DNA of 47,886 nucleotides from Alphaproteobacteria bacterium. Lineage in GTDB: Bacteria; Pseudomonadota; Alphaproteobacteria; Rs-D84. The notes beneath the pieces are model-generated. The model worked only from the letters and a program-made list of their open reading frames with translations. It was not told the DNA's origin and made no database searches. Where the stretch lies: the NCBI GenBank assembly GCA_017471445.1, contig JAFUTJ010000015.1, forward strand, positions 89,352 through 137,237, read 5' to 3'. This document shows positions 1 through 8,778 of this stretch, in pieces (the stretch's first letter is position 1; every line of letters begins with the position of its first letter). The position numbers were made by a program, and so were the translations under genes.

Positions 1-58
1 GTTCGAAAGTTGATATTTAAAAAAGTGATAAAAATTCATTACTTTTGTAACTTTTTTA

Positions 59-373
59 TCAATTTAATCTTTTTCGAAAATCCACAGAATTGGCGAAATA
101 ATTATAAATCGTAACACTGTCCACAAAATCAAAAATATCAACGGAATATAAACAAAAGAACCTACAACATAAGCCAAGAAATCGTGCTTCCAGAAATAAT
201 AATTCCTGGTGCCAATGGCACACTTTTCGCTTTTCCGCATCACAAGCTAAAACTTGTTCTACCAACAGGTATTGTCCAACAGAAAAGTCATTGACGATTT
301 TACCAACAGGCCCATCAATAATGCCCTTTTGTCATGCCTGTATTACAAATTCTTTATTGTACTTTCCAGACAT
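59..373 (-). pseudogene. probable decayed coding remnant with one in-frame TGA
   Basis: Reading leftwards from an ATG at 373-371, one frame stays open to a TAA at about 59 except for a single TGA at 334-332. The text after the TGA looks protein-like (for example GKIVNDFSVGQYLLVEQ). A second overlapping frame, from an ATG at 240 to a stop at 64, encodes a 58-residue peptide with two very hydrophobic stretches. Together this suggests an old gene broken by a nonsense change and perhaps a frameshift. A good ribosome site (AAAGGAG, complement of about 410-416) lies further upstream but in another frame. The family is not recognised. T-rich DNA makes hydrophobic frames by chance, so confidence is low. 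Confidence 0.3.
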
Positions 374-656
374 TATTTATAGTTTTGTGTCAAAATTCGC
401 AATTTTTTACTCCTTTGGTTATGGCGTAAACAACACAATCGTCAAAATGTTATTTGACAGGCGAATCGGAGCAAAGTAAGACTTGCAACACCTACTTAGC
501 AAACTTACTTTGCTAATTTCGAAAACCCAGTATATCAATTACTTGGGTTTTCTTAATACATTGGATAACACAATATTCCTAATAAAACCAACTGATTCTT
601 TCAAGTGGTGTTTTATAGTAAAAACAGCATATTATAACCACAACATCAACACAACA
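374..656. other. intergenic stretch with two inverted repeats
   Basis: No convincing gene is seen. It holds a perfect 10-bp inverted repeat, GCAAAGTAAG at 471-480 with its complement at 504-513, and a 9-bp one, GAAAACCCA at 521-529 with its complement at 544-552. The second lies downstream of the RhuM-family gene that ends at 657 and may help terminate it, although the T-run is weak. Confidence 0.4.
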
Positions 657-1688
657 CTATTCAACTGTTTTTAATAATTTTTCCAATTCTTTTATATCTT
701 CTCTATATTCTTTCACAGATGTCAATTTTTCTTCTTGTTTTATACGTAATTTATATTTTGCGTATTCACAACTAGCATGACGCAACGCATCCATACGAGA
801 TACAGTTCCAGCGTTATTAAGAATTTGTTTTTGGTTAAACACCAAGAATTTATCTAATTCCTGTTCCCACTCTTTCATAAATATCGGTTCTTCCGCATCT
901 GCTTTATGTTCTGCAAAATCAAGAAACATATTTATTATATATTGCAATTCTTTTAACTCTGGTTCAGTTAAGTAATTCTTTGCAACAACAATATCTGTTT
1001 TTGTAATATCGCCGTTTGGCATATTATGCCAAGTTTGTAAATTCATATGTTCTTTACTGGAATCCGCACGATATTTTATTAATTCAGCAGATGTATTTCC
1101 TGTAATAGCAAAATGAACCTTATTTTGGACAGTCGCAAAAAACATTAAATTCATTATTTTATCATAATTATAATCAGCAGATAATGCGTAAATATCTTTT
1201 AGTTGCTGATATAACATTTTTTCAGAAACCCGTATATCCTTTATCCGTTCACGTAATTCTTTGAAATACTGCTTATCAAATTTATTTCCTTGCTTAAACC
1301 GTTTATCATCTAGTGCAAAACCCTTCTGTATATAATCATGCAATACTTTCGTTGCCCAAATACGAAAATCTGTGGCTTTTTTAGAATTTACTCTATATCC
1401 AACAGCGATTATCATATCCAAATTATACAAATCTATGACCCTAGTAACCTGTCTACTACCTTCTTCTTGAACTATTTCCATTTTGGAAATAGTTGATTCA
1501 CTGCTCAACTCACCAGAATCAAAAATATTCTTTATATGTTTGTTTATAGCAGGAACTTCAACCTCAAAAATCTCTGCCATTTGTTTTTGACTAAGCCACA
1601 TGGTATCATCACCAACGGGAACAAATATAGAAGGTTTCCCATCTTGATTATATAAAAATAAAGTCTTTGGTAATTTTATTTCTTTCAT
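657..1688 (-). CDS. RhuM-family protein (Virulence_RhuM)
   Basis: This 343-residue protein matches the RhuM family, named after a Salmonella pathogenicity-island gene and often found in mobile or accessory regions. Seen features are the N-terminal MWLSQKQMAEIF segment, which resembles a KilA/BRO-like or winged-helix DNA-binding start; the central KYRADSSKEHMNLQTW motif; and the C-terminal region running from EPIFMKEWEQELDKFL to the CEYAKYK segment, all hallmarks of the family. Length is normal for it. No signal peptide or membrane segment is visible, so it is probably cytoplasmic. The start at 1688 has no clear Shine-Dalgarno; a 5-codon ATG...TGA reading frame directly upstream overlaps its ATG. 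The molecular function of RhuM proteins is not established. Confidence 0.85.
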   Translation of the reverse strand: MKEIKLPKTLFLYNQDGKPSIFVPVGDDTMWLSQKQMAEIFEVEVPAINKHIKNIFDSGELSSESTISKMEIVQEEGSRQVTRVIDLYNLDMIIAVGYRVNSKKATDFRIWATKVLHDYIQKGFALDDKRFKQGNKFDKQYFKELRERIKDIRVSEKMLYQQLKDIYALSADYNYDKIMNLMFFATVQNKVHFAITGNTSAELIKYRADSSKEHMNLQTWHNMPNGDITKTDIVVAKNYLTEPELKELQYIINMFLDFAEHKADAEEPIFMKEWEQELDKFLVFNQKQILNNAGTVSRMDALRHASCEYAKYKLRIKQEEKLTSVKEYREDIKELEKLLKTVE

Positions 1689-1870
1689 TCAGATATACTC
1701 ATATTTTCAATACAGAATTTTATACAAAAAAACACAAAAATCAAGGCATTTAACACAAATTACCTAGTCTAAATTTATCTTTGAACAGTTGTATTTTATG
1801 TCCAAATACTATTAAATCCATATAGTTATCAGTTCAAGGACCGCACACCATGTACAACCAAGATTTACAA

Positions 1871-1890
1871 CCCCGCACATGTGTGCGGGG
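1871..1890 (-). terminator. hairpin terminator after the 660-residue gene
   Basis: CCCCGCACA at 1871-1879 and its perfect complement at 1882-1890 form a GC-rich 9-bp stem with a 2-nt centre, about 16 bp past the stop of the minus-strand gene that ends at 1907. The following minus-strand sequence is only moderately T-rich. Confidence 0.6.
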
Positions 1891-1906
1891 TGTACGTTTT
1901 ATGTTG

Positions 1907-3889
1907 TCATCTATCGTAATCAAATTCACCCGTTAATTGAATGTTATCTTGTTTTGGTATTTTGTCGGCCGCATTCTTAAACAAAATTTGTTTATATTCT
2001 TTTTCTTGTTTTTGTAATCTGGTAAAAACGTCATCATAATAAAATGTATCTCTTGGATTTGCTTTACGATTATTCAAGATTGTCTGAATAATTTTATTAT
2101 CTTTGTTTTCATTAACGGGCACAAAGAATTGTTCTTGTTTCCATTTGATATGCAAAAATTTTTCAACCAACGGATTTTTTTCTGGTGTCACAAAAGTTTC
2201 CGCCTTATCATCATTCGTCACTTCATTATTTGTTAACATACGGTTTGTTATACGATAATCTTCCATGCCAAAATTAGGAAAATACATATCATTTGGATTT
2301 CGTTTATAAACATTGATAAACCCACAGTGTACATCTGCACCAGATACATTTCCTATTATAGAAGATACATACCGGTTAAGCGTAGCAGTTGTACCCTCTT
2401 GTCCACCAACATCCGTACAACCATCATAAATTTTCGCATATTCAATATTAGGTGTTGCATATATTGTACCCGTTCGTCCGGCGCGACCACTTAACAACAA
2501 ATAATCATCTGATGCGGTTGTGCCAGAAAATAAAAATTTATCTTTTGGGTATTTGGTTGATATTTCATTCAAAGACCAAAAAGCATGTGGTAAATCGTCT
2601 GAACTGCGATACCCAAACTCTTGAACTTTTTCTGCGTATTGTGGATGGCTTGGTAACCGTTGTTTTAACATAACCCCATAGATAAATGATTCTAAATCAT
2701 GATATTGTATTTCTGTTTTTTCAGGATGTTTATTAAAACTTGCAAATAATTGTTTTGCCTTGATTGGAACGACCAGACCACTGCTGACCTGGGCCCTATC
2801 AAAATCAGCAATCAATTTTGGCAAAACCTGTTTGGCATCTTTTACGGTCATCAGTGGCGAAAACAATTCAAACCGGTCAGTAGATTCAGACGGATTAAGA
2901 TGCAGATACCACTGATTAGATTCCCGACCAATCGTCAAATTGTTTAAGTATAAACAATTGGTAATTGCCAATCTATTATTAAGCAATCCAACATTAAACA
3001 TAACCATTTCATCGTCTTGCAACCCATTCAATCCGGCAACATATTTTGATGAATCTAAATTTTTTGGGGTTTGCATTTCTTGCATTGTTTCTTGGGCAAA
3101 AGAACGCAGGATTGAATCCTCTTTCCGAATAGATTTGCTGTCTTGGAAAGATTTTTCTTTTTCCAAAACTTGGTTATTCGCACGCGCCAGTATTTGTTCG
3201 TCTTTCTGTTTGTTAATTATCAAAGACTCTTTATATTTTTCTAATAATTCTGTGTTATTATCACAGGATTGCCAATCTAATGAACATATTGCACGAAAAA
3301 CACCACTAATGTAATTTTTAATACTGTAATCTGGCATAGATAAATTATCAATTGTGTTCTTGAATTTCTCGTACTTATGGAAAAAGGCATCCAAATCTTT
3401 GTTTCGATTTTTTACAGAAAATCCGTTGGTTAGCCGATTTATTATACCAGATGGTGGTTGTGTCAATTTATTATAATAGTGACTATTTTTATCAAAAACA
3501 CCTTGTTGGTAATATGACCACAGAACATCTTTAAATGCATCTTGATTAATATTCTTGTTATATTTTGTTAATATAACTTCAATATCATGTCTAAAATTGT
3601 GTAAAGATGTAATGATATCATCTACCTGGCCTATACGTACACGGGAATTTTCAATTGACGTTTTTATTTCGGCAATATTTTCAATATCTTTCTGTATATA
3701 TTCATCATGTAACTTTTTATTTTTGTCATCTATAAATTTTTCTATATCTTGACCGTTTCTTATTGTATCAACAAACCCTTGGAACCAGGGTTTTGACCAT
3801 ATTTCATCATCTGAAAATAAAACTTTCTTTTTCGTGTTGATATCGTAATGAGTTGCCCAATCGTCAAAAGCGTTATGCATATCCGCCAT
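1907..3889 (-). CDS. large cytoplasmic protein with possible ADP-ribosyltransferase-like C-terminal segment
   Basis: This 660-residue protein is not recognised as a named family. It has no signal peptide or membrane segment. Residues about 50-260 are charged and helix-rich, probably coiled coil. Residues about 452-490 read FLFSGTT...LLLSG...GTIYATPN...YAKIYDG, the order of elements seen in ADP-ribosyltransferase-type folds (a first strand ending in G-T, then L..G, then G-x-IY-A-T...A..Y). A later AETFVTPEKNP segment (about residues 563-573) could supply the acidic residue. The start has an excellent site (AGGAGA, 6-7 nt before ATG at 3889), and the leader resembles that of the gene at 26628-27089. 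It stands alone between the RhuM gene and valS. A toxin or effector role is inference only. Confidence 0.65.
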   Translation of the reverse strand: MADMHNAFDDWATHYDINTKKKVLFSDDEIWSKPWFQGFVDTIRNGQDIEKFIDDKNKKLHDEYIQKDIENIAEIKTSIENSRVRIGQVDDIITSLHNFRHDIEVILTKYNKNINQDAFKDVLWSYYQQGVFDKNSHYYNKLTQPPSGIINRLTNGFSVKNRNKDLDAFFHKYEKFKNTIDNLSMPDYSIKNYISGVFRAICSLDWQSCDNNTELLEKYKESLIINKQKDEQILARANNQVLEKEKSFQDSKSIRKEDSILRSFAQETMQEMQTPKNLDSSKYVAGLNGLQDDEMVMFNVGLLNNRLAITNCLYLNNLTIGRESNQWYLHLNPSESTDRFELFSPLMTVKDAKQVLPKLIADFDRAQVSSGLVVPIKAKQLFASFNKHPEKTEIQYHDLESFIYGVMLKQRLPSHPQYAEKVQEFGYRSSDDLPHAFWSLNEISTKYPKDKFLFSGTTASDDYLLLSGRAGRTGTIYATPNIEYAKIYDGCTDVGGQEGTTATLNRYVSSIIGNVSGADVHCGFINVYKRNPNDMYFPNFGMEDYRITNRMLTNNEVTNDDKAETFVTPEKNPLVEKFLHIKWKQEQFFVPVNENKDNKIIQTILNNRKANPRDTFYYDDVFTRLQKQEKEYKQILFKNAADKIPKQDNIQLTGEFDYDR

Positions 3890-4065
3890 AAAACATCTCC
3901 TTTTTATGTGGATATTTTATCATAATATTCCTAATTTGTATATTCAGGTTATATAATTATACAAAAAATAATGCGGTACGATGATGTTTTATAAGTACCT
4001 TGAATTTTCATTTTTATCTGGTACTATTTTCTAATCTGAACGTATAAAAATAGATAGGGTTAAAA

Positions 4066-6474
4066 ATGAATATTGAACTGGGCAAAAATATTAATCCGCG
4101 TGAAATAGAAGAACGCATTCAGAAATTCTGGGATAATTCTAATTTCTGGGACAATGATGCCAAATCTGACCGGCCGGCATTTTGTGTAATGATGCCCCCA
4201 CCAAACGTCACCGGCAGTTTACATATGGGACACGCGTTGGACAATATATTAACCGACATTATTTGCCGTTACAAACGCATGAACGGTTTTGACGTGTTAT
4301 GGCAACCCGGTACCGACCACGCATCTATTGCGACCCAGTTGTTGGTGGAACGCGACCTGTCAAAGCGTGGAATTAACCCACGTACAAAAACAAAAGAAGA
4401 ATTATTGGAAATTGCCTGGGCATGGAAGGCGGACAAAGGCGGTCAAATAATGCACCAATTACACACATTGGGTGTAACGCCGGTGTGGAAACGTGAACGC
4501 TTTACAATGGATGACGGATTATCACACGCCGTTACCAAGTTGTTCGTTAAAATGTACCGCGAGGGGTTAATTTACCGTGAAAAACGTCTGGTAAATTGGT
4601 GCCCAAAGCAGCAAACATCCATTTCGGATTTAGAGGTTGAAACCCGTGAAGAACACGGCAAATTCTATTACTTTAATTACCCATTGGTTGGCGGCGGTTT
4701 TGTTGAAATTGCAACAACACGGCCCGAAACATTATTTGGCGATGCCGCAATCGCGATTCACCCCGATAATGAAAAATTACGCCATCTGATTGGACGGCGC
4801 GCAATTATTCCATTAACCGACATTGAAATTCCAATTATTGCCGATGCACATGCCGACCCAGACAAAGGTACCGGTGCGGTTAAGATTACACCTGCGCATG
4901 ACTTTGATGACTGGGATGTTGGTCTGCGCCATAATCTGAATCCTGTTGTTATATTAACGCCGGATGCCAAACTGATTTCGGCAACGCCTGTTCCAAAAAA
5001 ATACTGGGGCATGGACCGTTACGCGGCCCGCGCGGCAATTATGGATGATATAAATGCCGCCGGATTGGTTACTAGGACAGAAGACCGTATTATTCCAACA
5101 CCATATTCCGAACGTGGTGGCGTTCCGGTGGAACCATATCTGTCGGAACAGTGGGTTGTTGATGCCAAAAAATTGGCTGGTCCTGCAATTGCGGCGGTGG
5201 AATCTGGGCGTATTAAATTTATGCCGGAACATCGTTATAACCTGTTTATGGCATGGATGCATGAAATTCGCCCGTGGAACATTTCACGGCAATTGTGGTG
5301 GGGACATCGCATTCCTGCATGGTATGATGTCGACGGTAATGTATACGTCGCAGAAACCGAAGCAGATGCCGTCGCACAATCTGGTGGAAAAGAATTAACA
5401 CGTGATAACGATGTGTTGGATACGTGGTTTTCGTCTGCCCTGTGGCCGTTTTCAACATTGGGATGGCCCGACAATACAGATGAATTAAAGAAATATTACC
5501 CGACCGATTTATTATATACCGGTGCCGATATAATCTTTTTCTGGGTTGCGCGCATGATAATGATGGGCATGTACGTTATGGGCGATGTTCCGTTTAGGTG
5601 CGTGAATTTTCACGGTCTGGTGCGTGATTCCCGTGGGCAAAAAATGTCCAAGACCAAGGGCAACGGCACAGACCCATTAACCACGGTTGAAAAATTTGGG
5701 TCCGACGCATTGCGTTACTGGGTCGCAACGGCACCAATTGGAACCGACCTGCGATACAGCGATGACGAAGTAAAACGTGGTGGGAAATTGTTAACCAAAC
5801 TGTGGAATGCGGCGAAATATACACTGATGAACCTGAATGATTTTAATCCAGATATATCAGAACAAATTCCGATTAATAAACGTTTTATCGAAGACAGGTG
5901 GGTATTAAATGAATTAAACCGTTGTGTGGCGGATGTTCGGCGCAACCTGGACAAATATGACAATTACAATTCCCGCGCGGCAATTGATACATTCTTTTAC
6001 GATATATTCTGTGACCAATATCTGGAGTTTATCAAAGACCGTTTTTGGTCACCGGAAAAATATGGCCATGAATCAAAAATCGCGGCCCAGTGGACACTGT
6101 ATACCGTGCTGCGTGCGATTATTGGACTGTATGCGCCATTTATTCCATTTACAACCGAAGAATTATGGCAAAAAATTTATAGACAAACCGAAGGCGGCGA
6201 GACATTGCATAAAACAGCATACCCATCTGTTATGCCAGAATATGAAACAGATGTTTCCGATATGCAAATCGCATTGGACATCGTACGAAATGTACGCGGC
6301 CTGCGAACAGAACGCAAAATCGGCAACGGTGCAAAATTGGATATATTAACCATTCCGGAAAATACACCGGCGGCGTTGCATGGGGTTATAAAATCTGCGG
6401 CACGCGCAAATGAAATCCGTTTTGGTGATACGGTTGACTTTGTCGTTGCACAAAACCCGGCAACAAACGCATAA
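4066..6474 (+). CDS. valS: valyl-tRNA synthetase
   Basis: This class I aminoacyl-tRNA synthetase joins valine to tRNA-Val in the cytoplasm. Its 802 residues carry the HIGH-type motif as HMGH in NVTGSLHMGHAL (about residues 46-57), the editing-domain segment TTRPETLFGDAAIAIHP (about 218-234), the WWGH block, and the KMSKS-type motif GQKMSKTKGN (about 525). It is clearly shorter than the ~950 residues of E. coli ValS because the C-terminal tRNA-binding coiled coil is missing. Lengths near 810 are known for the archaeal-type ValS of Rickettsiales. The start has only a weak site (AGGG). Fifteen bases separate it from the thioesterase gene, so the two are probably co-transcribed. Confidence 0.97.
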   Translation: MNIELGKNINPREIEERIQKFWDNSNFWDNDAKSDRPAFCVMMPPPNVTGSLHMGHALDNILTDIICRYKRMNGFDVLWQPGTDHASIATQLLVERDLSKRGINPRTKTKEELLEIAWAWKADKGGQIMHQLHTLGVTPVWKRERFTMDDGLSHAVTKLFVKMYREGLIYREKRLVNWCPKQQTSISDLEVETREEHGKFYYFNYPLVGGGFVEIATTRPETLFGDAAIAIHPDNEKLRHLIGRRAIIPLTDIEIPIIADAHADPDKGTGAVKITPAHDFDDWDVGLRHNLNPVVILTPDAKLISATPVPKKYWGMDRYAARAAIMDDINAAGLVTRTEDRIIPTPYSERGGVPVEPYLSEQWVVDAKKLAGPAIAAVESGRIKFMPEHRYNLFMAWMHEIRPWNISRQLWWGHRIPAWYDVDGNVYVAETEADAVAQSGGKELTRDNDVLDTWFSSALWPFSTLGWPDNTDELKKYYPTDLLYTGADIIFFWVARMIMMGMYVMGDVPFRCVNFHGLVRDSRGQKMSKTKGNGTDPLTTVEKFGSDALRYWVATAPIGTDLRYSDDEVKRGGKLLTKLWNAAKYTLMNLNDFNPDISEQIPINKRFIEDRWVLNELNRCVADVRRNLDKYDNYNSRAAIDTFFYDIFCDQYLEFIKDRFWSPEKYGHESKIAAQWTLYTVLRAIIGLYAPFIPFTTEELWQKIYRQTEGGETLHKTAYPSVMPEYETDVSDMQIALDIVRNVRGLRTERKIGNGAKLDILTIPENTPAALHGVIKSAARANEIRFGDTVDFVVAQNPATNA

Positions 6475-6489
6475 CGGGGGTAATGCAAA

Positions 6490-7224
6490 ATGTCTAATGA
6501 TTCCAAATTAATCATCCAACGCGAATTACAGGCGTACCAGTGTGACCGCTGGGGCAATATGCGGCCCGGCATATTAATGAATGAATTACAGGGCATGGGT
6601 GACACGCATGCGCAAATGCTGGGGTGTGGGCGTACGTTTATTCACGAAAACCACATTGCATGGGTTGTAACGCATTACTTGGTTGATATTTTGGAAATGC
6701 CAACGAATGGTGAAATGCTGACGTTTTCATCGTGGCCGTCGGTCCAAGACAACCTGCGCGCGACCCGCGATTTTGAGGTTCGTGGTTCCGACAATCGTCT
6801 GATGGTACGGGCAACATCACAATGGATTTTAATTGACCTGGCCCGGCGAATGCCACTGCGTCTGCGTGAACATTTGCCAACATGGACGATAAACGAAACC
6901 CGCGCATGGAATCGCACATTTGATAAATTTGCAGACTTTACACCAACAAACACGCATGTTATGAAATGCCGCTTTGATGATGTGGATGAAAACCAACATA
7001 TAAACAACGCGGTATACGCTGTATGGGCAACGGAAAGCGTTGGCTATGTATTTCGCAATTCGCATAAATTAACGGGCTTGGAAATAAATTATCAGCGCGA
7101 AATTAACCCGGACACACCATCCGTTATGGTTGATGTATTAATTGACGGCAACACATCGTATCACAAGGTTCGTACCGATAATACAATCCACGCCCGTATT
7201 ATATGTCATTGGCAACCGCTGTAA
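6490..7224 (+). CDS. acyl-ACP thioesterase
   Basis: This predicted 244-residue cytoplasmic enzyme hydrolyses fatty acyl-ACP to release free fatty acid. It belongs to the FatA/FatB-like double hot-dog family. The first domain includes the DRWGNMRPGILMNELQGMGD stretch and the SWPS and WILIDL blocks. The second has DDVDENQHINNAVY (about residues 160-173), which contains the Asn-His pair expected at the active site. Length is normal for bacterial members. A GGGGGT ribosome site lies 8-9 nt before the ATG. Its last 26 bases overlap the 3' end of the convergent secreted-protein gene on the minus strand. Confidence 0.9.
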   Translation: MSNDSKLIIQRELQAYQCDRWGNMRPGILMNELQGMGDTHAQMLGCGRTFIHENHIAWVVTHYLVDILEMPTNGEMLTFSSWPSVQDNLRATRDFEVRGSDNRLMVRATSQWILIDLARRMPLRLREHLPTWTINETRAWNRTFDKFADFTPTNTHVMKCRFDDVDENQHINNAVYAVWATESVGYVFRNSHKLTGLEINYQREINPDTPSVMVDVLIDGNTSYHKVRTDNTIHARIICHWQPL

Positions 7225-7948
7225 ATCCGGTATATGTGTATATTGCACTGCGTAAACTATAACTATCTGTACCAATACGCGTTGCACAATAGTATGCGCA
7301 TATACTACGACAATTTGCTGTATTAACACCTGTACCAAATGTGACATTATTCATAATCCATACACCATCAGAAAATATTTGGTCGTTTATGCCTGTTATT
7401 TTACAAAAACAATAACCACCATCATTTATAAGATTTTGATTTAATGAAACATCTGCAATATTTTCATTATCGTGGTGCCCAGAACATATTGCAACACCAC
7501 TGACATCACCATATACAAATTTAATTTGCCATTCACCTGGGGCCAGATTACTTTCTGGACAATTACCACCTGTGCCGGATAAATTGGTACACGAATAACC
7601 AATCATATTTTTTGTATAATCAACCGATATTTCTGGCCATCGCACCGCGGTAAGTTTTATATCACGCGTATATGTATATGGTAATGTCGTGTTTGGTGTG
7701 ATTATTGTGCCCGTATCATCGTCCACACGCCATGCGTTACCACCACATAATTTTATATCGGCACTTGTATACATTTGACCATAGCCCAATCGTACACTTA
7801 TCGGTGCATTTCCACCAAACGCACCACAGTCATATGTTATATTATACTGTTTTGGAATACAGAAATTTACATTTTCCGGTAATTCGGCATTTACATTCGC
7901 ACAGAACACCCCAACTGAAATAAATATTCCACAAAAAACATTTTTCAT
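7199..7948 (-). CDS. secreted Cys-rich protein, unknown function
   Basis: A 249-residue protein with a typical signal peptide (residues 1 to about 21, ending ANVNA) and about 16 cysteines in the mature part, which suggests an oxidised extracytoplasmic protein. A module at about residues 74-100 (WRVDD, then NTTLPYTYTRDIKLTA) recurs almost unchanged in the partial gene at 47142-47886, so both belong to one modular surface or secreted family in this genome. No catalytic motif is visible. The start at 7948 has an AAGGGGGA site. There is too little room for a promoter between the start and the hairpin terminator at 7980-8007, so expression probably needs read-through from the leader. Its stop overlaps the thioesterase gene convergently. 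Confidence 0.75.
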   Translation of the reverse strand: MKNVFCGIFISVGVFCANVNAELPENVNFCIPKQYNITYDCGAFGGNAPISVRLGYGQMYTSADIKLCGGNAWRVDDDTGTIITPNTTLPYTYTRDIKLTAVRWPEISVDYTKNMIGYSCTNLSGTGGNCPESNLAPGEWQIKFVYGDVSGVAICSGHHDNENIADVSLNQNLINDGGYCFCKITGINDQIFSDGVWIMNNVTFGTGVNTANCRSICAYYCATRIGTDSYSLRSAIYTYTGFTAVANDI

Positions 7949-7979
7949 ATTTTTCCCCCTTGTTTCCCGCTGTTTTGAT

Positions 7980-8170
7980 AAAAAAATACCACACGAAATT
8001 CGGTGGTCAGAGGTTGATAACTATTAAGAACAAGAAATAGCGGGCTAATTCAATATATTCGCCGCCCTCTGACCCGAAAAGTTATTTCCAGGCACAGAGT
8101 TTTTATAAAAATGTTCTTAATTTCAGGGTTATCACGCCCCGTGCGACCAATATCGCCGATATAATATTAA
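7980..8170 (-). promoter_or_regulatory. structured leader or small RNA ending in a terminator, upstream of the secreted-protein gene
   Basis: On the minus strand a possible promoter (-35 TTGCAC at 8192-8187, 17-bp spacer, -10 TAATAT at 8169-8164) precedes about 180 nt rich in pairing. Seen pairings are ATTAAGAAC with GTTCTTAAT and a flanking GATAAC/GTTATC; GGTCAGAGG (complement of 8066-8074) with CCTCTGACC (complement of 8005-8013); and a hairpin ACCACCGA...TCG-T-GTGGT at about 8007-7988 followed by seven T. The T-run ends 32 bases before the gene at 7948. This fits a transcription-attenuation leader or a separate small RNA. No known riboswitch class was recognised. Confidence 0.5.
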
Positions 8171-8195
8171 TCACAAATACCCGTATGTGCAAATA

Positions 8196-8236
8196 TAAAA
8201 AACACGCAACCAAAATGAAAACGTTGGTTACGTGTT
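8196..8236 (-). terminator. second, tandem terminator downstream of pal
   Basis: AAACACG-x-AACC pairs with GGTT-x-CGTGTTT around a 14-nt loop, and on the minus strand the stem is followed by TTTTT. It lies about 20 bases past the first pal terminator and separates pal from the leader further left. Confidence 0.65.
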
Positions 8237-8251
8237 TAATGTATCAATAAA

Positions 8252-8271
8252 AAACCGCCCATACGGGCGGA
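8252..8271 (-). terminator. pal terminator
   Basis: CCGCCC and GGGCGG pair around a 4-nt loop six bases beyond the pal stop codon, and the minus strand continues with a run of T. The plus strand also ends in T, so it may act in both directions. Confidence 0.85.
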
Positions 8272-8276
8272 TTTTT

Positions 8277-8702
8277 TTATTTTTTAACCGTTGTTGTTGC
8301 GTTACGATTCATTTTCCAGACTTTTTCACCGGAACCCTGAACCAACGGACGTTCTTTACCATAAGAAATGGTAGAAACACGTTTAGAATCAACACCGTTC
8401 TTTACGATAACAGCCTTGGCCGCGTTTGCACGACGTGCACCCAACGCCAAGTTGTATTCTGTTGAACCGCGTTCGTCACAGTTACCAGCAATCTGGACCT
8501 TGACATCTTCGTGGTTTTTCAGGTATAACGCCTGGCCAACCAAGCTATCGCGTGCTTCTTCGGAAATTTCAGAAGAATTGAACGCAAAAAATACCCGCTG
8601 TTCGTTCAGGTCAGCCGGTTCTGTAATTGACGTGGAACCATGATGGCACGCCGCCAAAACACCAGCAACACCAGCCAATAAAGCAAAGTTTTTAATTTTC
8701 AT
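8277..8702 (-). CDS. pal: peptidoglycan-associated lipoprotein Pal
   Basis: Pal is an outer-membrane lipoprotein that binds peptidoglycan and works with the Tol system in envelope constriction. The 141-residue protein has a lipoprotein signal ending LAAC (Cys19) and a C-terminal OmpA-type domain with the hallmark AGNCDERGSTEYNLALGARR (about residues 72-91), the peptidoglycan-binding segment. The size is a little short because the linker after Cys19 is small. A GGGAG site precedes the ATG by about 7 nt. No tolB is adjacent here. It diverges from the glycosylase-like gene at 8779 across 76 bases. Confidence 0.95.
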   Translation of the reverse strand: MKIKNFALLAGVAGVLAACHHGSTSITEPADLNEQRVFFAFNSSEISEEARDSLVGQALYLKNHEDVKVQIAGNCDERGSTEYNLALGARRANAAKAVIVKNGVDSKRVSTISYGKERPLVQGSGEKVWKMNRNATTTVKK

Positions 8703-8778
8703 GAAAATACTCCCTTGAGTTTTTGTTGCTCGTGCTATACTTTATAACAAAGATTTCTACAAATCAAGGGAAAACAAA

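Noticed and set aside
32-373. UGA read as tryptophan or selenocysteine
   Set aside because: TGA clearly ends other genes (for example the MFS gene and the RgpF-like gene), and no Sec insertion hairpin is apparent, so a pseudogene is simpler.
1826-1856. tRNA 3' end near GTTCAAGG...CACCA
   Set aside because: The short match to a T-arm and CCA is not supported by acceptor, D or anticodon stems upstream.
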